From assembly GCA_016197205.1 (NCBI GenBank), contig JACPWG010000152.1:1-48348 (forward strand): 48,348 nt of DNA, given 5' to 3'. Shown here piece after piece: positions 40,933 through 48,348 of this stretch; position 1 is the first letter of the stretch; every line of letters begins with the position of its first letter. The notes beneath the pieces were generated by a model. That model saw only the letters and a list, made by a program, of their open reading frames with translations. It had not been told where the DNA came from and made no database searches. Source of the stretch: Planctomycetota bacterium. GTDB taxonomy: Bacteria; Planctomycetota; MHYJ01; WSZJ01; JACPWG01. Both the position numbers and the translations under genes were made by a program.

Positions 40933-42276
40933 ATTAGCGCCTGGCACATCGTCAGTCTGCTCCTGGTCATTCCGATCGGCAGTTCGATCGTCTATTACGG
41001 GCTCGCGCTGTACTGCACGGCTCGCTTTCGGCGACAGCCCGCGGCGCACTTCGCTCTCACCTCCTCGGCACCGTCCGGCGTGCCGACTCCACCAGCCCCT
41101 GCGCCCGCCCCCGCTCCCCGCGAGAGCGCAGGTGACGCTCGCCTGAAGGTCCCCGCCGGGGCACCCGCTGCCGGGACTCATGGCCTCGCGCCCTACACGC
41201 CGCCCGTCTCGATCCTGAAACCGGTCAAAGGACTGGACGACGAGGCCGAGACGAATTTCGAATCCTTCCTGCGGCAGGATTACCCTGACTTCGAGGTCCT
41301 CTTCGGCGTCAGCGATCCCGCCGATCCTGCGATCCCCGTCATCCGGCGGCTCCAGCGCACCCACCCGGAGCGGTCGATCCGGCTGGTGGTCGGAGAGCGC
41401 CGGATCGGCACGAACGAGAAGGTGTCGAATCTCCACCACATGCTCGGCGAGGCGCGGCACGAGCTCGTCGTCCTGAGCGACAGCGACATGCGGGTCGGAC
41501 CCGACTATCTGCGCAACCTTGTCGCCCCGCTTGCGGCCGACGAGGTCGGGCTCACCACGTGCCTCTACCGCGGCTATGGGGCGGACTCGGTCGCCGGAGG
41601 CCTGGAGTCCCTGATCATCAACGTGGATTTCATTCCGGCGGTCCTCGTCGCGCTCCGGCTCGAGGGCATTTCCTTCGCGCTCGGCGCTACCATGGCGACG
41701 CGGAAGTCGGACCTCGCGGCCATGGGGGGCCTGGAGTCCATCGCCGATTACCTCGCCGACGACTATCAGATCGGCAACCGGATCCATCGCACGGGAAAGC
41801 GGATCGAACTCGTCAATTACGCCATCGACGATCTCGTTCGGCGCGATCGCTGGGAAGTATTCCTGGGCCGGCAACTCCGGTGGATGAAGACCTACCGCGT
41901 GTGCCGCCCGGCGGGCTTCCTCGGCATGCTGTTGACGCACGGAGGCGCTTTCGCCCTCTTCCTGCTCCTGGCGAACCTCGGCGCCACGTGGGCTGCGAAC
42001 GTCGCCCTTGCAACCTGGGCCATTCGCGCGGTGACTGCGTTCTTGATCGCCTGGCTGTACACCGGCGATCGCCGAACCCTGCGCTATTTCTGGCTGCTGC
42101 CGGTGAAGGACCTACTATCCTTCGGCTTCTGGTGCGCGAGCTTCGTGGGAGATCGCGTGACGTGGCGGGGCACGACGTACAGGCTCCTCCCCGGAGGACG
42201 CCTGGAGGCGCTCCGACCCACCGTTGAAGACGTACCCGTTTCCGTCGCGGTCCCCGGTGCTTCTGACCGCGGGTGA
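40933..42276 (+). CDS. hpnI: hopanoid-associated glycosyltransferase HpnI
   Basis: This 447-residue GT2/GT21-type enzyme transfers a GlcNAc-like sugar to bacteriohopanetetrol. The N-terminal membrane helix is AWHIVSLLLVIPIGSSIVYY. After an Ala/Pro-rich linker come VSILKPVKGLDDEAETNFES, VLSDSDMRVGPDYL (the DxD site), DDYQIGNRIH and the QxxRW motif RQLRWMKTYR. C-terminal membrane helices follow. This is the ceramide-glucosyltransferase-like layout of HpnI. No ATG, GTG or TTG precedes the first helix in frame. ATT at 40933 has GGAGGG 6 bp upstream and is the best start; CTG 40963 is an alternative. Starting at GTG 41080 would remove the first helix. Confidence 0.83.
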   Translation: MSAWHIVSLLLVIPIGSSIVYYGLALYCTARFRRQPAAHFALTSSAPSGVPTPPAPAPAPAPRESAGDARLKVPAGAPAAGTHGLAPYTPPVSILKPVKGLDDEAETNFESFLRQDYPDFEVLFGVSDPADPAIPVIRRLQRTHPERSIRLVVGERRIGTNEKVSNLHHMLGEARHELVVLSDSDMRVGPDYLRNLVAPLAADEVGLTTCLYRGYGADSVAGGLESLIINVDFIPAVLVALRLEGISFALGATMATRKSDLAAMGGLESIADYLADDYQIGNRIHRTGKRIELVNYAIDDLVRRDRWEVFLGRQLRWMKTYRVCRPAGFLGMLLTHGGAFALFLLLANLGATWAANVALATWAIRAVTAFLIAWLYTGDRRTLRYFWLLPVKDLLSFGFWCASFVGDRVTWRGTTYRLLPGGRLEALRPTVEDVPVSVAVPGASDRG

Positions 42277-42373
42277 ACGCTCGCCTCGAGTCCATTCGCT
42301 GCCACGGGCAGCCGTTACCTCTCCGTACGATTCCCGCTCTGTCCGGCCCCAGCGCTCTGGAGATCTCTCGGCC

Positions 42374-44074
42374 ATGATCCACAACTGGAAGGTTACAATT
42401 TCGCGGGCCCGACGGCGCTTGCCGTGGTCGTATCTCTGCGTCGTCTTTGCGGTCGCCTGCGGACTCGCGATGGCTGATGGCGACCCGAAGCCCGCCGGTG
42501 AGCCAAAGCCCGCGGCAGATCCGAAACCTGCCAGCGATCCGAAACCTGCGGACGACCCCAAGCCTGCCGGTGAACCGAAGCCCGCCGGTGAACCGAAGCC
42601 TACCGGTGAGCCGAAGCCCGCCGGTGAGCCGAAGCCCGCCGGTGAGCCCAAGCCCGCCGGTGAGCCCAAGCCCGCCGGTGAACCCAAGCCCGCCGGTGAA
42701 CCGAAGCCCGCCGGTGAACCGAAGCCCGCCGGTGAACCGAAGCCCGCCGGTGAACCGAAGCCCGCCGGCGACCCGAAGCCCGCCGGCGACCCCAAGCCTG
42801 CCGGTGACCCCAAGTCTGCCGGTGAGCCGAAGCCCGCTGGCGATCAGAAGCCTGCGGGCGATCCGAAGAAAGCCGGTGATCCGAAGCAAAACGGCGGCAC
42901 GAAACCCGCCGGCGACTCCAAGCCCACGACGGACCCGAAGGCGGCCGGTGACACCAAACCCGCTGCCGGCACCAAGCCTGCAGGGGACCACAAGCCCGTG
43001 GGAGACGCAAAACCGGCGGGTGACCCAAAACCTGCCGGCGAGCCTCAACCCGAGGGAGACGCCAAACCGGAAGGGGAAGGCGAGGGCGAACCCCTGCCCG
43101 AGGCAGGGATCACCTTCGGGGGCATTTACGCGATCGTCAACGAGCAAATCCTGCTCATTGCGACCATCCTCGGCGCGGCCGCCACGATTCCCAGCCTTCT
43201 CGACTTCATCGTTGAGCGGAGGAAGCGGAAAGAGCGCATCGCGCTCAGCCTGGACGACTCGCCCCTCTCGACCGTCAACCCCAAGCTGGCCGGAATGAGC
43301 CACTTGCTCGCGGACCTGGCCGATGTAATCGACCGCGCGCGTGAGCCACACGCCTACGCCGGCGTCGGGGTCGGCAACGACATCCTGGTGATCGGGCCGC
43401 CTCAGTCCGGCAAGAAGATGCTCGCGCGGCGGATGGCCAAGGAGGCGGGTCTCGATCGCCTGGTCACCGTCTTCAACCCTCGGAATCCGGCCGCGCTCGC
43501 AACCGCGAAGGCTCTCATTTCGAGTGCAAGGCGGCAACGACTCATGCTCCTTGTGCCCCGGATCGATGCAGTGTTCGAGGAAAAGGATGAGGACCAGCTC
43601 GCCGAATTGGATGCGCTCGTCGCGACCGGGAGTCGGCTGGACAATGTGTCGGTCGTTGCGACCGCGGTCACTTTCGAACCCGGCACCAAGCTCGACAACC
43701 TGTTCGGCATTAAGGTCGTCCTGCCCGGCACGCCGCAGGGAATCGCCAAGTCCCGGCGCATCAACGAGGAGGCACGGCAGGTGTTCGAGGAGGTCTCCCA
43801 CCTCTACCTGAAGGAAGCGAGGGACGCCGGGTTCCAACTGGACGACATGAACGACCAGGAGTTCGTCGACACCATCACGGCGAAGGTCGACAACGCCGGC
43901 GACATCACGGCCATCGTCAGCATTTGCAGGACCTCGGCCATCTACGCGAAGCGCAAGGGAGGTGTGCCCGAGCTTCGCATCTCGCGCGCCATCCTGAAGA
44001 AGGCGATCGGCCGGGTCGTGGTCAACGTTGTGGCGCTGCACACGGCAGGAGATGAAGAGGACGTCATGGATTAG
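42374..44074 (+). CDS. membrane-bound AAA+-like protein with PAGEP repeat region and degenerate Walker B
   Basis: Of 566 residues, a hydrophobic segment at about 18-34 is a signal or anchor. Residues about 37-237 are about 40 units of a KPAGE/DP pentapeptide. A second hydrophobic helix lies at about 250-285. The rest (from about 310) looks like a AAA+ module: ILVIGPPQSGKKMLARRMAK is Walker A with GK followed by Lys. Where Walker B should read hhhhDEID it reads MLLVPRIDAVF, so the metal-binding Asp and catalytic Glu are missing. VVATAVTFEP at sensor 1 lacks the usual Asn. ATP hydrolysis is therefore unlikely. Family is closest to FtsH/ClpX-like AAA+ by eye. Confidence 0.75.
   Translation: MIHNWKVTISRARRRLPWSYLCVVFAVACGLAMADGDPKPAGEPKPAADPKPASDPKPADDPKPAGEPKPAGEPKPTGEPKPAGEPKPAGEPKPAGEPKPAGEPKPAGEPKPAGEPKPAGEPKPAGEPKPAGDPKPAGDPKPAGDPKSAGEPKPAGDQKPAGDPKKAGDPKQNGGTKPAGDSKPTTDPKAAGDTKPAAGTKPAGDHKPVGDAKPAGDPKPAGEPQPEGDAKPEGEGEGEPLPEAGITFGGIYAIVNEQILLIATILGAAATIPSLLDFIVERRKRKERIALSLDDSPLSTVNPKLAGMSHLLADLADVIDRAREPHAYAGVGVGNDILVIGPPQSGKKMLARRMAKEAGLDRLVTVFNPRNPAALATAKALISSARRQRLMLLVPRIDAVFEEKDEDQLAELDALVATGSRLDNVSVVATAVTFEPGTKLDNLFGIKVVLPGTPQGIAKSRRINEEARQVFEEVSHLYLKEARDAGFQLDDMNDQEFVDTITAKVDNAGDITAIVSICRTSAIYAKRKGGVPELRISRAILKKAIGRVVVNVVALHTAGDEEDVMD
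42482..43077 (+). repeat. tandem 15-bp repeat array within a gene (PAGEP)
   Basis: Units of CCGAAGCCCGCCGGTGAA-type sequence repeat every 15 bp for about 600 bp. Those at 42571-42830 are nearly identical at the DNA level, while the flanking units have diverged. This implies recent expansion by slippage or recombination and likely length variation between strains. Confidence 0.85.
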
Positions 44075-44385
44075 CGGCTCGTCGGCGCCGAGCGCCGAGC
44101 GTCGCGCTACCCCCGGCGCCGCGGCGGCCCGGGGCCCTGGAGGGGAGGGGGCGGCCGCCAAGCGGACGAGGGCGAAGCGGAAAGGGGAGGTCGGCGGCGT
44201 GGGGGGAGGGGGGGGAGCGAGGGAAGAGCCGCACTGCACGAGGCTTTCCCCGATCCACGGGCGGTCCAAGTCAAGCGGCGCGGCCCCTCGTCAGCTCGTC
44301 GGGTCACTGCCCGTCGACGAGCCGCGGACACGGTCGTCAGCCGAGTCACAGCGAGTCGAAGCTACGGTGGACCTTTGCGCCGGGC

Positions 44386-44734
44386 GGCCGGCCCTTTCAA
44401 GGTGCGGAGAACGGAACGGCTCTTGTGAGACGGAGCATCAGATGCCGGGTGAGGGAAGGGGCGAGCTTCCCGCTGTTCTTTTCGGATGGCCACGAGCCCT
44501 TGTGGTGCAGGGCTTCCGCCCTGCACCGACGGGTCGATCGGCGTTGGGAACACCGAGCCGTAGTGTGCGGGAGCGGCTCTCGGAGATAGCGGGGAAGTGA
44601 TTTTGAGGGTCCGCGCGCGGGCGGGTGCGGGGCGGAAGCCCTGCACCACAATGCGGGCTCAAGTCGCATCGTCAAGTGAACAGGCTGCTCGCGGCCGGCA
44701 GCCGGGCGGAGAAGCCACCTTGAAAGGGCCGGCC
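44386..44734. mobile_element. 349-bp element with 19-bp perfect terminal inverted repeats
   Basis: GGCCGGCCCTTTCAAGGTG at the left end is repeated in exact inverse at 44716-44734. Inside are two inverted copies of the TTGTGGTGCAGGGCTTCCGC palindrome (about 44499 and 44630), also found at 40710. A short R2 copy follows at 44731-44790. No convincing ORF lies in the whole gap 44075-44978. Confidence 0.6.
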
Positions 44735-44790
44735 GGGCGGCCTGCGGGTGCGTAGCTCGCGAGGAACGAGCGAAGGAGGGAGGGCCGCGC
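44731..44790 (+). repeat. R2 intergenic repeat, short copy
   Basis: Contains CGTAGCTCGCGAGGAACGAG and CGAAGGAGGGAGGGCCGCG, matching the right half of the R2 copies near 19.9 and 21.2 kb. Confidence 0.55.
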
Positions 44791-44978
44791 CCACAGGCAT
44801 CGTGTCTGGACCTCGTCGACAGCCGACTCGTGGAACTTCCGGGATGGTCCTGTGGGTCAGGTTCGGGGCGTAGGGTGGGGCCTTGTGCTTGCCCGGCCCT
44901 CAATCAGCCCGTCCGCTACACAGGGCACGCACCAGGGTCGCCCGAGCGAGAACCCATCGAATCGAAGTTGCAGGTCTA

Positions 44979-47012
44979 CTAGAAGCGGATCGACGTCCCG
45001 GCGTAGATCGTGAAGTCGTTCAGCGACGAGGGGCCCTGCCCCAGGGGGAACCCCACGTCGAAGTGGAAGGACAGGTCTTCCGACGGGTCGCAGCGCAGCC
45101 CCACGCCCGCCCCGAGCAGATCCTCCCTGGCTTCCTCCTCCTCGCTGGCCAGCTGACGGAAGACCTGGGCGTACTCCAGGAAGCTGACGACCTGGAGAAG
45201 CGCGCCGTCCTCCAAGGGGGACCAGCGCACCTCCACGCCGATGTTGTAGCCATGGTCTCCGGAGAATTCTCCGGCCTCGTAGCCGCGGACGCTGTCATTG
45301 CCGCCGATCTGGAACTGTTCTCCGGAAACCAGAGGCGTGGTCGAACCCTGTCCGCTCGCTTTGAAGATGGCGTAGATGTCCTCGCTGAATTGTTGGATCC
45401 GGATCAGGTTCAAGTGGACCCGCGTGAAGCTGTTGTCCCCTCCTTCGCGGCTCGCATTCGGGTCGTTGTCCGGCATGCCGCCGAACACCTCCCCCAAGCC
45501 GTACCCGACCTCGGCCGAAGCGATCGTGCGTCCCGACCCGTCGATCGCGCTCCAGCTCGCCCCTTGGATGAGGGAGCGGAGGCGATCGAAACTCACGCGC
45601 TCGTTTTCCAGAAAGAGCTGGCTGTCCGCGACATTGAAGCCGACGTAACCGGTAATGGAAGTGAAGCGATCCTTGACCAGGGGATAGGTGAAGGTAACGC
45701 CCCCGCCCCTGGAGTCGCCCACGATGTTGAGCGCCGCTTGCTCCTGGTTGATGTTGAAATTGCCCTGGTTGTACTGCAGGGTCAGGGTGGCGCCGGCGGT
45801 GCCGACGGGGAGCGTGTAGGAGAGGTCGCCATTCAGCGCCGTGGTCGGGTCTTCCCCGGTCGACCCGCCGAACCCAAAGTTGCTGCCGGGAATGAGGAAG
45901 TTCGTGATGTCGACGTCGACGCCGAACTTATGTTCGTTGAGGGGGTGGCCTCCGTAGTTGTCATAGCTGAACGTGACGTGGAGGGGGAGCCGATCGGTGA
46001 CCGGGACGCGCAGGGTGGTCGTGCCGGGCGTCTTTCCCGGCTCCATCAGCGTAGACACGCGGAGGTCGGAAAACTCATTCAGGAGGAGAATGGCGCGCTC
46101 CAGGTCTGGATAGCTGAGCACGCCCTTCCGCACCGAGCGCCGCAGGCGGCCCACGAGGAATTCGGTGGAGTAATGCTTGTTCCCCTCGACGATGATCTCA
46201 TCGATTGCACCTTCGAGGATCGCGATCGTGAGCGTCTCGTCCTTGATTTCCTGGGGCGGCAGGTAGGCACGCGCGGTGGCAAACCCACGACGCTCGTATT
46301 CTCGTGTCACGCGTTCCGTCAGGTCCTGGAGCCCCTCCATCGTGAAGGGACGTCCAAGCAGGGGCGCGAGAAAACGAACAAGGTCTTCGGTCTTCACGGC
46401 GGTATTGCCGCTGAAGTTGACTTTCGAGATGCGGATCTTGCCCGCGTCCGCCTCCGCAGGTGCGGCGGCGGCCCCGGGCGCCGGGGGTTGCGCGGGAGTC
46501 GAGTCCTTGGTCGCAGGCTGACTCCCCGGAGCACCGGGAGTGGGGGGGGTCTGCGCGGGCGGCGACCCTGCGGGCGGGGCCTGGGCAGGAGGCCCTTTTT
46601 CCGGCGGAGTCTGGTTCGGCGGGCCTTGGGCCGGCGGAGTCGTGCCAGGCGGTGTGGCTTCGGGAGGCGACTGCGCCGGGGGCTCCTTGGATGGCGGCGC
46701 CTGCGCGGGGGGAGTCTGACCGGGCGGCTCCTGGGCGGGCGGGGCCTCGGCGGGCGGCTGTTGGGCGGGCGGCGCCTGCGCGGGCGGTGCTTGAGCGGGC
46801 GGCTGTTCAGCAGGCGGCTGCTCAGCAGGCGGCTGCTCGGCAGGCGGGGCTTGGGCGGGCGGCTGCGCGGCAGGCGGCGCCTGCGCGGGCGGTGCTTGGG
46901 CAGGCGGGGCCGTTTCCTGTGCGACGAGCAGGCCGCCCACGACGGCAAGCAGCGGCAAGAGGGCAGGTATTGGTCCCAGGAAGGAGCGGTGACGATGGAA
47001 ATTCGAGATCAC
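44979..47012 (-). CDS. TpsB/Omp85-type outer membrane transporter with Pro-rich linker
   Basis: This 677-residue protein has a signal sequence (about 10-32), then about 140 residues of PPAQ/APPAEQ repeats. POTRA-like domains follow at about 190-350 (IRISKVNFSGNTAVKTEDLV, then YERRGFATARAYLPPQEIKD). The remainder is a beta-barrel ending TIYAGTSIRF, with the terminal Phe needed for outer-membrane assembly. FQIGGNDSVRGYEAGEFSGD holds the VRGY motif of two-partner secretion pores. It would export or insert a partner protein. GTG 47012 with GAGGG just upstream was chosen because it gives a normal signal peptide. The Gly/Ala-rich gene upstream on the same strand could be its partner, but no TPS signal domain is visible. 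Confidence 0.85.
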   Translation of the reverse strand: MISNFHRHRSFLGPIPALLPLLAVVGGLLVAQETAPPAQAPPAQAPPAAQPPAQAPPAEQPPAEQPPAEQPPAQAPPAQAPPAQQPPAEAPPAQEPPGQTPPAQAPPSKEPPAQSPPEATPPGTTPPAQGPPNQTPPEKGPPAQAPPAGSPPAQTPPTPGAPGSQPATKDSTPAQPPAPGAAAAPAEADAGKIRISKVNFSGNTAVKTEDLVRFLAPLLGRPFTMEGLQDLTERVTREYERRGFATARAYLPPQEIKDETLTIAILEGAIDEIIVEGNKHYSTEFLVGRLRRSVRKGVLSYPDLERAILLLNEFSDLRVSTLMEPGKTPGTTTLRVPVTDRLPLHVTFSYDNYGGHPLNEHKFGVDVDITNFLIPGSNFGFGGSTGEDPTTALNGDLSYTLPVGTAGATLTLQYNQGNFNINQEQAALNIVGDSRGGGVTFTYPLVKDRFTSITGYVGFNVADSQLFLENERVSFDRLRSLIQGASWSAIDGSGRTIASAEVGYGLGEVFGGMPDNDPNASREGGDNSFTRVHLNLIRIQQFSEDIYAIFKASGQGSTTPLVSGEQFQIGGNDSVRGYEAGEFSGDHGYNIGVEVRWSPLEDGALLQVVSFLEYAQVFRQLASEEEEAREDLLGAGVGLRCDPSEDLSFHFDVGFPLGQGPSSLNDFTIYAGTSIRF
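46530..46915 (-). repeat. Pro-rich coding repeat (PPAQ)
   Basis: Degenerate 12-15-bp units encode PPAQAPP and PPAEQ. The units near 46740-46900 are the most uniform. It would form an extended periplasmic spacer between signal peptide and POTRA domains. Confidence 0.75.
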
Positions 47013-47126
47013 TCGACCCTCGTGCAGTGTGCCGGAGTAACCGTGCGCGAACCGCGAAGACCTCAACGACCGAAGACCGGAGGTAGTCAGCTTGCGGCGC
47101 ACCTAGGCTGCTTCCTACGGACCGCT

Positions 47127-47578
47127 AGGGCCCGTCAAGAAACAACTCATGCAGATCGGACACCAGGGAACTCTTCAGGAAAAGGCTCAAGACTCGATGA
47201 TCAATTTCCAGACCAGGCTCAAATTTCGGCACGGTTCAAATTGGGCGGCGTACGAGTCACACGGATCGTTGTCGGGACGTAGGGGCGGGCCTTGTGCCCG
47301 CCCTCGTCTCGACACCGCGCAGTCTAACGCTTTGCAGCCAATCGCGGGCGCCCACAAGGGGCGCCCCTACGGTAGGCGGCCGGCGGCAAGCTGTAACCCG
47401 GATTTGAACCATGCTCGAAATTCAAGGCTCAGAGTCCGCGATTCCGTGCTCGAGCTGCGTTCCAGGCGGGGCGTTGAGAATCGAACCTTGAGCCTTGTCT
47501 GAGTTTTGAAAATTGAGCAGGGAGAATTCAATTCGCTCCCCTGCCCGTTAAACGGGCAAGTTATCTTCTTACAGGCCC
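47127..47578. mobile_element. MITE-like element copy 3, containing nested repeats
   Basis: The left end AGGGCCCGTCAAGAAACAAC and the right end, reversed, GGGGGCCTGTAAGAAGATAA match the other AGGGCCCGT elements less perfectly. Nested inside are AAGGCTCAA-family repeats (47180-47220 and 47420-47520) and an R3 copy (47233-47410). It fills most of the gap 47013-47791. No gene seen. Confidence 0.5.
47233..47410. mobile_element. R3 element, copy 2 (178 bp)
   Basis: Collinear with 37120-37296: GGTTCAAATTGGGCGGCG at the left, GGGCGGGCCTTGTGCCCGCC inside, GCAAGCTGTAACCCGGATTT then GAACC at the right. Differences are scattered substitutions and one or two indels. Confidence 0.65.
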
Positions 47579-47791
47579 CCACTATGTTATCGCCGAAGTC
47601 GATTCCGTCGAGGAAAAGTTTCAGCGAAAAGAGAGAGCACACTCCCTGCGCGGGTAAGGTTGGGTGCAAGGTGCCCCAAGCACGACGCCCGCGTTCGCCT
47701 TTGCTCGCGGCATCGCCGCCGTTGGCGCCTCGTCGATCGCGCTTGCCGGGGCAGGCCTTATCACCAGCCCTTTCAAGGTGACCGACATGAC

Positions 47792-48348
47792 CTACCGGCG
47801 CATGAACCGCCTGCGACCGGCCGCGCCGGCGATCGCAAACATCGAAACCATGACCGTCACGGTCTCGCGCTGCTTTCGATTCAGGTGGCCGGGTTCGTGA
47901 GGCTGAGGCGGCCATTCCGGGAGCTCTTCGACCGGCGGCACGAAACTGACCTCGGCCAGGGCCTCGCCCAAGCCGGCCAGTCCATCCGTGAGCTTGCCCG
48001 ACGTGCCCGAGAGGGAGCCGCCGCTCGGGAACACGAACCCTCCGGACAGGTTGATGCCGTCCTTGCCTGCAATGGCGCCTTTGCCTCCAAACCCGGCGAG
48101 CCCGCCTCGGCCGCCGAGCCCGCGTGCGCCGAACCCACGGGCACCGCGCGCGCCGCGGGCGCCGCGCGCGCCTGCTGCGCCGCGCGCTGCCGCCGCGCCA
48201 CGCGCCCCCAACGCGCCACGCGCACCGGCGGCGCCACGAGCGCCGCGAGCGCCACCCTTCCCGGCCGCTGAGCCGGTACCACGCCCCGCGCTCGACCCAC
48301 CCGCTTTCCCAGTACCGCTGCCAGAAGCGGTGCCCTTGCCCGCGCCCG
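47792..48348 (-). CDS. Gly/Ala/Arg-rich protein, partial (runs off right edge)
   Basis: The frame is open from the right edge to TAG at 47792-47794, at least 185 residues. The visible N-terminal part is low complexity, with GKG, GARGA and AARGA units. Then come LAGFGGKGAIAGKDGINLSG and a Ser/Gly segment, followed by VPPVEELPEWPPQPHEPGH. The C-terminus is a basic stretch (NRKQRE), one hydrophobic helix (VTVMVSMFAIAGAAG) and RRRFMRR. This order resembles a surface protein with a C-terminal anchor, but no known sorting motif is seen. The GC-rich repeats could also mislead the frame choice; the non-repetitive C-terminus supports it. Confidence 0.5.
   Translation of the reverse strand, partial: GAGKGTASGSGTGKAGGSSAGRGTGSAAGKGGARGARGAAGARGALGARGAAAARGAAGARGARGARGARGFGARGLGGRGGLAGFGGKGAIAGKDGINLSGGFVFPSGGSLSGTSGKLTDGLAGLGEALAEVSFVPPVEELPEWPPQPHEPGHLNRKQRETVTVMVSMFAIAGAAGRRRFMRR

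Noticed and set aside
42482..43077. Regular repeats that could suggest a CRISPR array
   Set aside because: The units are direct 15-bp tandem repeats without spacers and encode an in-frame PAGEP peptide.

Overview
The window is GC-rich bacterial chromosome. The outer-membrane export proteins, hopanoid genes (hpnJ, hpnI), Pro/Ala/Gly-rich low-complexity proteins and many small palindromic intergenic repeats suit an uncultured Gram-negative lineage, perhaps Planctomycetota or a relative. That placement is an inference. Standard TTGACA/TATAAT-like promoters are recognisable in several places.

Layout. (1) 1-4.2 kb is an accessory region. A cardiolipin synthase gene is split into two remnants by about 1.3 kb that carries a two-gene operon ending in an HTH protein. 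Next come a PD-(D/E)XK-like nuclease candidate and a stand-alone TOPRIM protein. (2) 4.2-14.9 kb holds a [2Fe-2S] ferredoxin-like gene with an in-frame UGA, a sigma-54 activator, a TolC-like protein, and divergently an ABC-2 export locus (large membrane protein, ATPase, permease). (3) 14.9-17.3 kb is housekeeping: thpR, recA and a CBS protein. (4) 17.4-34.7 kb is a glycan cluster: radical SAM protein, glucuronyl C5-epimerase-like protein, PIG-L deacetylase, a double GT4 glycosyltransferase, a single GT4, carbamoyltransferase, two AsnB-type amidotransferases, two UDP-HexNAc 2-epimerases (one WbpI-like), a DUF354 protein and a left-handed beta-helix acetyltransferase. Together they suggest a surface polysaccharide with diacetamido- or amidated uronic acids. 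(5) 34.7-38.9 kb has a ParA ATPase, a lipoprotein, a tRNA with anticodon CAT, and a thioredoxin/HEAT-repeat protein with an in-frame UGA. (6) 39-42.3 kb has hopanoid side-chain genes hpnJ and hpnI. (7) 42.3-48.3 kb has a membrane AAA+-like protein with long PAGEP repeats and a broken Walker B, a TpsB/Omp85-type transporter with a long Pro-rich linker, and the end of a Gly/Ala/Arg-rich protein.

The strongest result is a pair of candidate selenoproteins. In one, UGA replaces the first Cys of a thioredoxin CxxC motif (U-G-I-C). In the other, UGA lies inside a C-D-G-x-C-C motif of a thioredoxin-like ferredoxin. Both genes have a good Shine-Dalgarno site upstream of the UGA. In both, a perfect or near-perfect hairpin with an A-GU(C/G)-U tip follows the UGA at 18-24 nt, as in bacterial SECIS elements.

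The intergenic space is full of short non-coding elements in at least five families, including a TA-flanked terminal-inverted-repeat element whose ends touch the stop codons of neighbouring genes.
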